Part shown: positions 42,639 through 51,719 of the stretch, piece by piece | How positions within the stretch are numbered: position 1 is the first letter of the stretch | Layout: each line of letters starts with the position of its first letter | Origin: Pseudomonas piscis | Lineage (GTDB): Bacteria; Pseudomonadota; Gammaproteobacteria; Pseudomonadales; Pseudomonadaceae | Assembly: GCF_009380155.1 (NCBI RefSeq) | Contig: NZ_WHUV01000003.1 | Coordinates: forward strand, 806,001 to 870,000 | Direction of reading: 5' to 3' | Length of the DNA: 64,000 nt | Translations under genes and position numbers: made by a program | The notes under the pieces: generated by a model | The model's database searches: none | What the model saw: only the letters and a program-made list of their open reading frames with translations | Told to the model about the DNA's origin: nothing

Positions 42639-42791
42639 CTAGATCCTGCCGAGCAACAGCAACACCAGCAACACGACCAGTACCACGCCAATCACCCCCG
42701 AAGGGCCGTAGCCCCAGCTTCTGGAGTGGGGGAAGACTGGCAGGCCGCCAATCAGCAGCAGGATCAGGATGATGATCAGGATGGTGCCCAT
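42639..42791 (-). CDS. DUF3309-type small membrane protein
   Basis: A 50-aa protein with two hydrophobic segments: MGTILIIILILLLIGGLPVF and GVIGVVLVVLLVLLLLGRI, linked by HSRSWGYGPS. The central WGYGPSG is typical of the DUF3309 family, common in Pseudomonas. An AAGGAC ribosome site lies six bases before ATG 42791. It converges on the LTA-synthase-like gene. Function unknown. Confidence 0.8.
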   Translation of the reverse strand: MGTILIIILILLLIGGLPVFPHSRSWGYGPSGVIGVVLVVLLVLLLLGRI

Positions 42792-43050
42792 AGCGATGTC
42801 CTTTTAGGAAGTATTTGTCGAACGGCTAAGGTTGCGTACCTGTCTTGCTCGCAACATGGGCCGCTTACTGTTTCGGACTCGTTGCCGGTGCACAAGATTC
42901 AAAGTTTTTCGCCGGCCAGCGCCGTCGCTCCCAAGGGCCGAACCGAGGCACGGGTTTGCCCGCGCCATTCAGCACCCTGATGGTGCATGGGGCGTGCCGG
43001 GGCCTTCGCTACACTGCGCTCATCTTTCCAGGACCTACAAGGCAACTGCT

Positions 43051-43866
43051 ATGCACAATCGCATGATGATCACCGGCGCCGGCTCCGGCCTGGGGCGCGA
43101 AATCGCTTTGCGCTGGGCGCGCGAGGGCTGGCGGCTGGCCTTGTCCGATGTCAACGAGGCGGGTTTGCAAGAGACCCTGAAGCTGGTTCGCCAAGCCGGT
43201 GGCGATGGTTTCGTGCAGCGCTGCGATGTGCGCGACTACAGTCAACTGACCGCGTTCGCCCAGGCTTGCGAGCTCAAGTTCGGTGGCATCGATATCATCG
43301 TCAACAACGCCGGCGTGGCTTCCGGTGGCTTCTTCAGCGAGCTGTCCCTGGAGGACTGGGACTGGCAGATCGCAATCAACCTGATGGGCGTGGTCAAGGG
43401 CTGTAAGGCCTTCCTGCCGCTGCTGGAGCAGAGCAAGGGCAAGATCATCAACATCGCCTCCATGGCCGCGCTGATGCAGGGGCCGGCGATGAGCAACTAC
43501 AACGTGGCCAAGGCTGGCGTGGTGGCGCTTTCGGAAAGCCTGCTGGTCGAGCTCGCGCAGCAGGAGATCGCCGTGCACGTGGTCTGCCCGTCGTTCTTCC
43601 AGACCAACCTGCTGGACTCCTTCCGTGGCCCGACCCCGGCGATGAAGGCCCAGGTGGGCAAGTTGCTGGAGAGCTCGCCAATCAGCGCGGTCGAGATCGC
43701 CGACTACATCCACCAGCAGGTGCAGGCCGGCCAGTTCATGATCCTGCCCCATGAGCAGGGGCGCCTGGCCTGGACCCTGAAGCAGCACAATCCCCAGGCG
43801 CTGTACGCCGAAATGACCCAGATGGCCGAGAAGATGCGCGCCAAGGCCAAGCAAGGCGCCAGCTGA
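43051..43866 (+). CDS. Short-chain dehydrogenase/reductase (SDR)
   Basis: A 271-aa classical SDR. The cofactor loop is MMITGAGSGLGREIAL near residues 5-20, with NNAGVASGG, the Ser in ASMAALMQG and catalytic Tyr-X3-Lys in YNVAKAG. The Asp after strand 2 (LSDVNEAG) favours NAD(H). SDR substrates are diverse; none is evident here. A YnfA gene follows after 64 bp on the same strand. Confidence 0.88.
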   Translation: MHNRMMITGAGSGLGREIALRWAREGWRLALSDVNEAGLQETLKLVRQAGGDGFVQRCDVRDYSQLTAFAQACELKFGGIDIIVNNAGVASGGFFSELSLEDWDWQIAINLMGVVKGCKAFLPLLEQSKGKIINIASMAALMQGPAMSNYNVAKAGVVALSESLLVELAQQEIAVHVVCPSFFQTNLLDSFRGPTPAMKAQVGKLLESSPISAVEIADYIHQQVQAGQFMILPHEQGRLAWTLKQHNPQALYAEMTQMAEKMRAKAKQGAS

Positions 43867-43930
43867 ACTTGCCCGTCGGCCTGGGCCTGGTTAGGGTTGC
43901 CGGCATCTGGCAATCCTGACGAGACCTTGC

Positions 43931-44263
43931 ATGCTCAACTACCTGTGGTTCTTTTTCGCCGCGCTGTTCGAAATCTTCGGCTGCTATGCCTTCTGGATGT
44001 GGTTGCGCCAGGGCAAGAGCGCCCTGTGGGTAATCCCCGCGCTGGTCAGCCTGACCCTGTTCGCCCTGTTGTTGACCAAGGTCGAGGCGGTTTACGCCGG
44101 GCGCGCCTATGCCGCCTATGGAGGCATCTACATCGTCGCGTCGATTGGCTGGCTGGCGGTGGTGGAGCGGGTCCGTCCCCTGGGGTCGGATTGGCTGGGG
44201 CTGGCGCTGTGCGTGATTGGCGCCAGCGTGATCCTGTTCGGGCCGCGCTTGAGCGCCTCTTGA
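43931..44263 (+). CDS. YnfA family (UPF0060) membrane protein
   Basis: A 110-aa inner-membrane protein with four membrane segments and the conserved AALFEIFGCYAFWMWLR and VYAGRAYAAYGGIYIVAS. YnfA is a distant relative of small multidrug resistance transporters. Start at ATG 43931. Ends at TGA 44263. Confidence 0.92.
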   Translation: MLNYLWFFFAALFEIFGCYAFWMWLRQGKSALWVIPALVSLTLFALLLTKVEAVYAGRAYAAYGGIYIVASIGWLAVVERVRPLGSDWLGLALCVIGASVILFGPRLSAS

Positions 44264-44288
44264 AAAAATGCCCGGGGCAGGCCCGGGC
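44263..44288 (-). terminator. Rho-independent terminator of the YheU gene
   Basis: Read leftwards: GCCCGGG and CCCGGGC arms, then ATTTTTT. It lies between the convergent YnfA and YheU genes. Confidence 0.75.
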
Positions 44289-44295
44289 GTCGTGT

Positions 44296-44523
44296 TCAGT
44301 CGAATAGTTCCTTGGGCACATCGTGCTTGAGCATCAACTGGCACTGCTCGCTGTCGGGGTCGAAGACGATCACCGCCTGACCCTTGCCCAGGGCTTGGCG
44401 GACCCGCAGGACCCGGGTTTCCAGCGGGGTTTCATCACCGTTGTCGGTGCCCTCGCGGGTGACGAAGTCTTCGATCAAGCGGGTCAGGGTGTCGACTTCA
44501 AGGCGGTCGTGGGGAATCAGCAT
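44296..44523 (-). CDS. YheU family (UPF0270) protein
   Basis: A 75-aa cytoplasmic protein of the UPF0270 family. It has IPHDRLEVDTLTRLIEDFVT and LGKGQAVIVFDPDSEQCQL, as in E. coli YheU. No known activity. ATG at 44523. Confidence 0.92.
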   Translation of the reverse strand: MLIPHDRLEVDTLTRLIEDFVTREGTDNGDETPLETRVLRVRQALGKGQAVIVFDPDSEQCQLMLKHDVPKELFD

Positions 44524-44608
44524 GGGGGCCTCCGGCAAACAATCCCGGATGCTACTGCGCCAGGCAGCCACCCGCCAACCACGATCTGCACGAACCTGCC
44601 CGCCATGT

Positions 44609-45793
44609 TCAGGAGCGATTGCCCACCAGGCTGTCCACCGAAGGCACCCGGGTCTCGCTTTCCATCTGCGCATCATGCTCGAGCTGATGGCTGAAGCGGT
44701 CCAGGGAACCCTGGGCCGGCAGGGCGTCGCTGGCGAATACCGGTGGGCTGAGGATGTAGGCGCTCAGCAGCCGGGCCAGCGCCGCCAGGCTGTCGATATG
44801 GGTCCGTTCGTAGCCATGGGTAGCGTCGCAACCGAAGGCCAACAGCGCGGTACGGATATCGTGGCCGGCGGTGACCGCCGAATGGGCATCGCTGAAATAG
44901 TAGCGAAACAGGTCGCGTCGTACCGGCAACTCATGCTCCCCGGCCAGGCGCAGCAGGTGCCGGGACAGGTGGTAGTCGTAGGGCCCGGCGGAGTCCTGCA
45001 TGGCCACGCTGACCGCGTGCTCGCTGGAGTGCTGGCCCGGAGCGACCGGGGCGATGTCGATGCCGACGAATTCACTGACGTCCCAGGGCAGGGCGGCGGC
45101 GGCGCCGCTACCGGTTTCCTCGGTGATGGTGAACAGCGGGTGGCAGTCGATCGACAAGGGTTCGCCGCTGTCGACGATGGCCTTGAGGGCGGCCAGCAGG
45201 GCCGCGACCCCGGCCTTGTCATCCAGGTGTCGGGCGCTGATATGGCCGCTGTCGGTGAACTCCGGCAGGGGGTCGAACGCGACGAAGTCCCCCACGCCGA
45301 TGCCCAGGGATTCGCAGTCGGCACGGGTGGTGCAGTAGGCGTCCAGGCGCAGCTCGATGTGGTCCCAACTGATGGGCAACTCGTCCACCGCGGTGTTGAA
45401 GGCGTGCCCGGAGGCCATCAGCGGCAGTACGCTGCCGCGCAGCACGCCGTTGTCGGTGAACAGGCTGACCCGGCTGCCTTCGGCGAAACGGCTGGACCAG
45501 CAGCCCACGGGCGCCAGGGTCAGGCGGCCGTTGTCCTTCACCGCGCGGACGCTGGCGCCGATGGTGTCCAGGTGCGCCGAGACGGCCCGGTCGGGGCTGT
45601 TCTTCTGGCCCTTGAGGGTGGCGCGGATGGTGCCGCGCCGGGTCAGTTCGAAGGGAATGCCCAGTTCTTCCAGGCGCTCGGCGACATAGCGCACGATGGT
45701 GTCGGTGAAACCGGTGGGGCTGGGAATGGCGAGCATTTCCAGGAGGACCTTCTGCAGGTAGGCGAGGTCCGGTTCGGCGATCTTGCGGGTCAT
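44609..45793 (-). CDS. NAGGN-system M42-family peptidase
   Basis: A 394-aa metallopeptidase of the M42/M20-like family. It has VSAHLDTIGASVRAV, DDKAGVAALL, TITEETGSGAA, and GCDATHGYERTH near the C-terminus; the AHLD, DD, EE and His ligands are all present. It is the third gene of the osmoprotectant N-acetylglutaminylglutamine amide (NAGGN) operon. Its role there, removing or recycling the dipeptide, is not proven. Starts 81 bp after the synthetase. Confidence 0.9.
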   Translation of the reverse strand: MTRKIAEPDLAYLQKVLLEMLAIPSPTGFTDTIVRYVAERLEELGIPFELTRRGTIRATLKGQKNSPDRAVSAHLDTIGASVRAVKDNGRLTLAPVGCWSSRFAEGSRVSLFTDNGVLRGSVLPLMASGHAFNTAVDELPISWDHIELRLDAYCTTRADCESLGIGVGDFVAFDPLPEFTDSGHISARHLDDKAGVAALLAALKAIVDSGEPLSIDCHPLFTITEETGSGAAAALPWDVSEFVGIDIAPVAPGQHSSEHAVSVAMQDSAGPYDYHLSRHLLRLAGEHELPVRRDLFRYYFSDAHSAVTAGHDIRTALLAFGCDATHGYERTHIDSLAALARLLSAYILSPPVFASDALPAQGSLDRFSHQLEHDAQMESETRVPSVDSLVGNRS

Positions 45794-45874
45794 GGAAACT
45801 CCTGATGAAAAAACGCCCAGCGATGGCTTCGTCCAAGACCTGCGGCACTCGCTGGCGTCGCAGGCCCCAGGGGC

Positions 45875-47620
45875 TCAGGGGGTTGGTTGACTGAGGGGGA
45901 ACAGCAGGTCGACAAAACGCTCGGCCGTTGGTTGTGGTTCGTGGTTGGCCAGCCCGGCACGCTCGTTGGCTTCGATGAACACGTATTCGGGCTGGTCCGC
46001 CGCCGGCACCAGCAGGTCCAGGCCGACCACCGGGATATCCAGGGCCCGGGCCGCGCGCACCGCGGCATCGGCCAGCTGCGGATGGAGGATGTCGGTGACG
46101 TCTTCCAGGGTGCCGCCGGTGTGCAGGTTGGCGGTACGCCGCACGCATAGCAGCTCGCCGGGTTCCAGCACGCTGTTGTAGTCGTAGCCGGCGGCGTGCA
46201 GGGTGCGTTGGGTCTCGTGGTCCAGGGGGATGCGGCTCTCGCCACCGGTGGCCGCTTGGCGCCGGCGGCTGCGGGCTTCGATCAACGCGCCGATGGAGTG
46301 CTGGCCATCGCCGATGATCTGTGCCGGGCGGCGGATGGCCGCGGCCACCACTTCGAAGCCGATCACCAGGATGCGCAGGTCCAGGCCCTCGTGGAAGCTT
46401 TCCAGCAGCACCCGGCTGTCGAACTTGCGGGCCTGGTCGATGGCCTGTTGCACCTCCTCGATGCTGCGCAGGTCCACCGCTACCCCCTGGCCCTGCTCGC
46501 CGTCCAGGGGCTTGACCACCACCCGTCGATGTTCGTCGAGGAACTCCAGGTTGTCATCGGCGTTGCCCGCCAGGCACTGGGCCGGCAGGTTCAGCCCGGC
46601 GCCCTTGAGCACCTTGTGGGTCAGGCTCTTGTCCTGGCACAGGGTCATGCTGATGGCGCTGGTCAGGTCGCTCAGGGATTCCCGGCAACGCACCCGGCGC
46701 CCGCCGTGGCTGAGGGTGAACAGGCCGGCCGTGGCATCGTCGACCTGTACGTCGATACCCCGGCGATGGGCTTCCTCGACGATGATCCGGGCATAGGGGT
46801 TGAACTGTGCCTGGGGGCCGGGACCAAGGAACAACGGCTGGTTGATGCCGTTCTTGCGCTTGATGGCGAAGGTCGAGAGGGTGCGAAAGCCCAGCTTGGC
46901 GTAGAGGCTTTTGGCCTGGCGGTTGTCGTGCAGCACCGACAGGTCGAGGTGGCTCAGGCCACGGCTCATGAAGTGTTCGATCAGGTGGCGCACCAGGACT
47001 TCGCCAACACCCGGTCGGCTGCAGTCGGGGTCCACGGCCAGGCACCACAGGCTGCTGCCGTGCTCCGGGTCCTGGTAGGCCTTGTGATGGTCCAGGCCCA
47101 TGACGCTGCCGATCAGCGCGCCGCTGTCCTCGTCCTCGGCCAGCCAGTAGACCGGCCCGCCCTGGTGGCGTGGGGTCAGCAGCTCTGGATCGATGGGCAG
47201 CATGCCCCGGGCCAGGTACAGCTGGTTGATGGCCTGCCAGTCGGCGGCGCTTTGCGCACGCCGGATACGAAAGCCACGGAATACCCGGGTGGCCTGGCGG
47301 TAGTCGCTGAACCACAGGCGCAGGGTGTCGGAGGGGTCGAGAAATAGCTGCGCCGGCTCGAGCCCCAGCACCTGCTGGGGCGCGGCCACATACAGCGCGA
47401 TGTCCCGCTCGCCGGGACGCTCGTTGAGCAGTTCCTCGGCCAGCCGAGCGGCGTCGGGGAAGGTATGGCCGATCAGCAGGCGGCCCCAACCGCAGTGCAC
47501 GGCAACCGGGTCGTTGCCTGGCTCGCTGCCGTCTTCGGCAAAACGCGCCTGCAAGCGTTCGTAGGAGGGGGCCTGGCCGCGCAGCAGGCGTTGGCTGTAG
47601 GCCGTAGCATGGGCTTTCAT
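45875..47620 (-). CDS. ngg: N-acetylglutaminylglutamine synthetase (GNAT-ATP-grasp fusion)
   Basis: A 581-aa fused enzyme that makes the NAGGN precursor. The N-terminal half has a GNAT acetyltransferase domain (about 110-260; SLWCLAVDPDCSRPGVGEVL). The C-terminal half is an ATP-grasp ligase (about 300-575) with VVVKPLDGEQGQGVAV and the metal site near FIEANERAGLAN. Together they acetylate and join two glutamines. The start is 3 bp after the amidotransferase stop, so the genes are translationally coupled. Confidence 0.92.
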   Translation of the reverse strand: MKAHATAYSQRLLRGQAPSYERLQARFAEDGSEPGNDPVAVHCGWGRLLIGHTFPDAARLAEELLNERPGERDIALYVAAPQQVLGLEPAQLFLDPSDTLRLWFSDYRQATRVFRGFRIRRAQSAADWQAINQLYLARGMLPIDPELLTPRHQGGPVYWLAEDEDSGALIGSVMGLDHHKAYQDPEHGSSLWCLAVDPDCSRPGVGEVLVRHLIEHFMSRGLSHLDLSVLHDNRQAKSLYAKLGFRTLSTFAIKRKNGINQPLFLGPGPQAQFNPYARIIVEEAHRRGIDVQVDDATAGLFTLSHGGRRVRCRESLSDLTSAISMTLCQDKSLTHKVLKGAGLNLPAQCLAGNADDNLEFLDEHRRVVVKPLDGEQGQGVAVDLRSIEEVQQAIDQARKFDSRVLLESFHEGLDLRILVIGFEVVAAAIRRPAQIIGDGQHSIGALIEARSRRRQAATGGESRIPLDHETQRTLHAAGYDYNSVLEPGELLCVRRTANLHTGGTLEDVTDILHPQLADAAVRAARALDIPVVGLDLLVPAADQPEYVFIEANERAGLANHEPQPTAERFVDLLFPLSQPTP

Positions 47621-47623
47621 CGG

Positions 47624-49396
47624 TCAGATTCCTTGTTCACTGAGCCACAGGTTCAACGCCGCCAGTTGCCACAGCTTGGAGCCGCGCAACGGCGTCAGCT
47701 GACCCTGGGGATCGGTCAGCAGGCGGTCGAGCATCGCCGGGTTGAACAGGCCGCGGTCCTGGCTCGGGTCCAGCAGCAGTTCGCGGACCCAGTCCAGGGT
47801 CTTGCCCTCCAGGTGCTTGAGCCCCGGTACCGGGAAGTAGCCTTTCTTGCGATCGATGACCGCGCTGGGAATCACCAGCCGCGCGGCCTCCTTGAGTACC
47901 TGCTTGCCTCCATCGGGCAGCTTGAAGCGCGCCGGGACCCGGGCCGAGAGCTCCACCAGGCGGTAGTCGAGGAATGGCGTGCGGGCCTCCAGGCCCCAGG
48001 CCATGGTCATGTTGTCCACGCGCTTGACCGGGTCGTCCACCAGCATCACCGTGCTGTCCAGGCGCAGTGCCTTGTCCACGGCGGCGTCGGCCCCGGGCCG
48101 GGCGAAATGCTCGCGGACCCAGTCGCCGGCGGCGTCGTGGTCCAGCAGCCAGCGCGGTTGCACGGTGGCGGCGTAGTCCTCGTAGCTGCGGTCGAAGAAG
48201 GCCGCGCGATAGGCGCCATAGGGATCATCGGCGCCGTCCACCTGCGGATACCAGTGGTAGCCGGCGAACAACTCGTCGGCCCCCTGGCCGCTCTGCACCA
48301 CCTTGCAGTGCTTGGCCACTTCCCGGGACAGCAAATAGAAGGCGATGCAGTCGTGGCTGACCATCGGCTCGCTCATGGCACGAAACGCAGCGGGCAACTG
48401 CTCGATGATCTCGTGCTCGGCGATGCGCAGTTGGTGATGGCGGGTGCCGTAGTGCCGGGCGATCAGGTCGGAATACTGGAACTCGTCGCCCCGTTCGCCG
48501 CCGGCATCCTGGAAACCGATGGAGAAGGTCGACAACTCGTCCACTCCGACTTCACGCAGCAGCCCCACCAGCAGGCTCGAGTCGACGCCACCAGACAGCA
48601 GCACGCCGACGTCCACCGCTGCCCGTTGGCGGATGGCCACCGCTTCACGGGTGCTGTCCAGCACTCGGTCGCGCCAATCCTCCAGGGTCAACCGGGTTTC
48701 ATCGGCGGCCGGGCCGTAAGCCAGGGTCCACCAGGTCTGCTGCTCGCTGCGGCCATCGGCCTCGATGCGCATCCAGGTGGCCGGCGGCAGCTTCTCGATG
48801 CCCGCCAGCAAGGTCCTGGGGGCCGGGACCACGGCATGGAAGTTCAGATAGTGGTTGAGGGCGACCGGATCGAGCAGCGGATCGATGTCGCCGCCCTTGA
48901 GCAGTGCCGGCAGGCTCGAGGCGAAGCGCAGGCGCTGGCCGGTGCGCGACAGGTACAGGGGCTTGACCCCGAGGCGGTCGCGGGCCAGGAACAGGCGCTT
49001 GCTGTCACGTTCCCAGATGGCGAAGGCGAACATGCCGTTGAGCTTGGGCAGCAGCTCGGCGCCCCAGGCGTGATAGCCCTTGAGCAGCACTTCGGTGTCG
49101 CCCCCGGAATGAAAGGCATAACCCTTGGCTTCCAGTTCGGCGCGCAGCTCGGGGTAGTTGTAGATCGCGCCATTGAAGGCCAGGGACAGGCCCAGCTGGT
49201 TGTCGACCATGGGCTGCGCCGAGCCGTCCGACAGGTCCATGATCTTCAGTCGCCGATGGCCCAGGGCGATCGGACCCTGGCTGTGGAAGCCCCAGGCGTC
49301 GGGGCCGCGGGGGGCGAGGTGGTGGGTGATGCGTTCAACTGCCGCAAGGTCGGCAGGTTGGTGATCGAAACGTAGTTCTCCAGCTAATCCGCACAT
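47624..49396 (-). CDS. asnO: N-acetylglutaminylglutamine amidotransferase (AsnB-like)
   Basis: A 590-aa class II glutamine amidotransferase of the asparagine synthetase fold. It starts MCGLAGELRF with the N-terminal nucleophile Cys2. The synthetase domain has the PP-loop SGGVDSSLLVGLL and the GLEARTPFLDYRLVEL region. It amidates acetyl-glutaminylglutamine to NAGGN, an osmoprotectant accumulated by pseudomonads under salt stress. First gene of the operon; its 199-bp upstream region would hold a stress promoter. Confidence 0.93.
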   Translation of the reverse strand: MCGLAGELRFDHQPADLAAVERITHHLAPRGPDAWGFHSQGPIALGHRRLKIMDLSDGSAQPMVDNQLGLSLAFNGAIYNYPELRAELEAKGYAFHSGGDTEVLLKGYHAWGAELLPKLNGMFAFAIWERDSKRLFLARDRLGVKPLYLSRTGQRLRFASSLPALLKGGDIDPLLDPVALNHYLNFHAVVPAPRTLLAGIEKLPPATWMRIEADGRSEQQTWWTLAYGPAADETRLTLEDWRDRVLDSTREAVAIRQRAAVDVGVLLSGGVDSSLLVGLLREVGVDELSTFSIGFQDAGGERGDEFQYSDLIARHYGTRHHQLRIAEHEIIEQLPAAFRAMSEPMVSHDCIAFYLLSREVAKHCKVVQSGQGADELFAGYHWYPQVDGADDPYGAYRAAFFDRSYEDYAATVQPRWLLDHDAAGDWVREHFARPGADAAVDKALRLDSTVMLVDDPVKRVDNMTMAWGLEARTPFLDYRLVELSARVPARFKLPDGGKQVLKEAARLVIPSAVIDRKKGYFPVPGLKHLEGKTLDWVRELLLDPSQDRGLFNPAMLDRLLTDPQGQLTPLRGSKLWQLAALNLWLSEQGI

Positions 49397-49595
49397 AAGT
49401 CCTTACCGGTTTTTTCCGTTGGGGAAGAGTCAATCCGTCGCCGCCAAAATGACGGCTACCAGGAAACTGACCTGTGCATAACTCGGGAGTTTTAGATCGA
49501 TGGGTTATAAGCGCCAGGCACTGTCCAACCCCGGACGGACCGGGGCAGGGCAGGAGCAGGCAGCGCTTCGGCCAGGCGGCTGCCGGGGCCCTGTT
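49397..49595. promoter_or_regulatory. Upstream region of the NAGGN operon
   Basis: 199 bp between the NAGGN operon start and the mnmC stop, with a long T-run near 49410. It should hold the osmotically induced promoter; I cannot identify the boxes with confidence. Confidence 0.4.
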
Positions 49596-51572
49596 TCAGG
49601 CCTTGCCGCGAATCAGCCGGCGCAGGGCGAAGCGGTTCGGATGGCAGGCCTCGGCCACGTTCCTGGGCAATGGCAGGGGTTCGTCCTCCAGCCAGGCGGC
49701 CAGCAGTTCCCCGGACAACGGCGCGGTGATCAAGCCGCGCGAGCCATGGCCGCTATTGATGTACAAGCCTTCGAGCCAGGGGCAGGGCAGGTCCGGTACT
49801 TGGCGGGCGTCCTTGCCCAGGGCGGCATAGGTGTCGGCGAAGGCAGCGGGGTCCGCCAGCGGGCCGACGATGGGCAGGTAGTCCGGGCTGGTGCAGCGAA
49901 AGGCCGCGCGGCCTTGCAGCTCTTCCAGGGGCAAGTGCTCGGCGTCCAGGCGGTGCAGCAGGTCGCTGGAGATTTCCCGCAGCATCGCCAGGTTGCCCGC
50001 ATGTTCGGCGGTGGTCGGGGCCAGGTCCTGGTTGTGGAAGTCGAAGCTGGCGCCCAGGGTGTGTTCCCCCAGCCGGGGTGGGGCGACATAGCCTTCGGCG
50101 CAGACCACCGTGGCCAGGGCCTGGCTGCGTGCCGTTTGCGGCAGGCGGGTGATCTGCCCACGGATGCGCTTGAGGGGCAACTCGGCGCTGGCGGGAAACT
50201 GCTTGATCTCGGCCGCGCCGGCGAGGATCACCACGGCGGCGCTGGCCAGTAGCTGTTCGCCGTCCCAGGCCTGCCACTGCTGGTCGACCCGGCGCAGTTC
50301 CAGCACCTGCCGATGGGCCAGGACCTGGATACCTGCATGCGCGGCTTGCCATTGGCACAGCGCCGGCGGATGGACCCAGCCCCCTTCGGGGAAGAACAAT
50401 CCGCCGTATTCCAGGCCAATGCCGGCCCGGGCCTGGGCTTGCTCGCGGTCCAGGATGTGCAGCAAGTCGTGGGCAAAGGCCGCGGCCAGTTGCGCCTGGC
50501 GTTCGGCTTCCTTGGCGTTGAACGCCAGTTGCAGGACGCCGCAGCCGTCCCAGTCCAGGCCTCGTTGCAGGTGTTCGAGCTGGCGGCGGGTGTAGCCGAA
50601 GCCGCTGAGGATCATCTGCGACAACGCCGTGCCGTGGGCCGACAACTTGAGGTAGAGCACGCCCTGGGGATTGCCCGAGGCTTCCTGGGCCAGTTGCCCG
50701 TGGCGTTCGAGCAGTTGTACCTGCCAGCCACGGGCAGCCAGGCTGGCGGCACTGGAACAGCCAGCCAGGCCGCCGCCGATCACCAGGGCGCTCTTGTCTT
50801 GTCGTGGTGGGCGGGCGAACCAGGGCTTGGCTGCGGCCGGAGCGGGAGTTTCTTCGGGCCAGCCGAGGAACTCGCCGCGCAGCACTTCCCATTTGCGGCC
50901 GATGCCCGGGGTGCGCTTCATCTTGAAGCCCGCGGCGTTCAACAGGCGCCGCACCCAGCCGGTGCTGGTGAAGGTGCTGATGCTTGCGCCCGGTGCAGCC
51001 AGGCGGGCCAGTTCGGCGAACAGCTCGGCGGTCCACATCTCGGGGTTCTTCGCCGGGGCGAAACCGTCGAGGAACCAGGCGTCCACCTGGGCGTCCAGTT
51101 GCGGCAGTTGCTCCAGTGCATCGCCGATCAACAGGGTCAGGATGACCCGGCCCTGGTCCAGGACCAGGCGCTGGAAACCACCGTGGATCGCCTGGTACTG
51201 CACCAAGAGCGGCTGCGCCAGGTCGGCCAGCTCCGGCCACAGGCCCAGGGCCCGTTGCAGGTCGGCGTGGTTCAGGGGGTATTTTTCGACGCTGACGAAA
51301 TGCAGGCGCGCGCCAGCCGGCGCTTGTTGCCGGAACAGTTGCCAGGCGCAGAGGAAGTTCAGCCCGGTGCCGAAGCCGGTCTCGCCGATGACGAAGCGCT
51401 GGCCGGCGGCCAGGGCGACGAAGCGTTCCCCCAGGCGGTTCTGTTCGATGAAGACGTGGCGGGTTTCATCCAGCCCCGAGTCGCTGGAGAAATACACATC
51501 GTCGAAGACCCGCGAGCGCGGGCGTCCTTGGTCGTCCCAGTCGAGCTGGGCGTAGGGCAGTTCTGCTGTCAT
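49596..51572 (-). CDS. mnmC: Bifunctional tRNA 5-methylaminomethyl-2-thiouridine synthase MnmC
   Basis: A 658-aa enzyme for the last two steps of mnm5(s2)U34 synthesis in tRNA. The N-terminal methyltransferase domain (about 1-240) has GETGFGTGLNFL and DAWFLDGFAPAKNPEMW. The C-terminal FAD oxidoreductase has the dinucleotide fold SALVIGGGLAGCSSAASLA. Its GHGSRGL near the end is conserved. Length is normal (about 660 aa). It diverges from pap. Confidence 0.95.
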   Translation of the reverse strand: MTAELPYAQLDWDDQGRPRSRVFDDVYFSSDSGLDETRHVFIEQNRLGERFVALAAGQRFVIGETGFGTGLNFLCAWQLFRQQAPAGARLHFVSVEKYPLNHADLQRALGLWPELADLAQPLLVQYQAIHGGFQRLVLDQGRVILTLLIGDALEQLPQLDAQVDAWFLDGFAPAKNPEMWTAELFAELARLAAPGASISTFTSTGWVRRLLNAAGFKMKRTPGIGRKWEVLRGEFLGWPEETPAPAAAKPWFARPPRQDKSALVIGGGLAGCSSAASLAARGWQVQLLERHGQLAQEASGNPQGVLYLKLSAHGTALSQMILSGFGYTRRQLEHLQRGLDWDGCGVLQLAFNAKEAERQAQLAAAFAHDLLHILDREQAQARAGIGLEYGGLFFPEGGWVHPPALCQWQAAHAGIQVLAHRQVLELRRVDQQWQAWDGEQLLASAAVVILAGAAEIKQFPASAELPLKRIRGQITRLPQTARSQALATVVCAEGYVAPPRLGEHTLGASFDFHNQDLAPTTAEHAGNLAMLREISSDLLHRLDAEHLPLEELQGRAAFRCTSPDYLPIVGPLADPAAFADTYAALGKDARQVPDLPCPWLEGLYINSGHGSRGLITAPLSGELLAAWLEDEPLPLPRNVAEACHPNRFALRRLIRGKA

Positions 51573-51719
51573 GTTCGGCTCATGTGGCGCAAGGCGGCCA
51601 TTCTAGCCGATCACCGGGTCGGCGCTTGATCCATGGCAAGCCGTTGGCGCTTCTGGATTTGTTTTCCCTGGCGGAGGTCCATCCGCTAGTCTTGGAAAAT
51701 TCTTGGAAGGGAGCCACCC

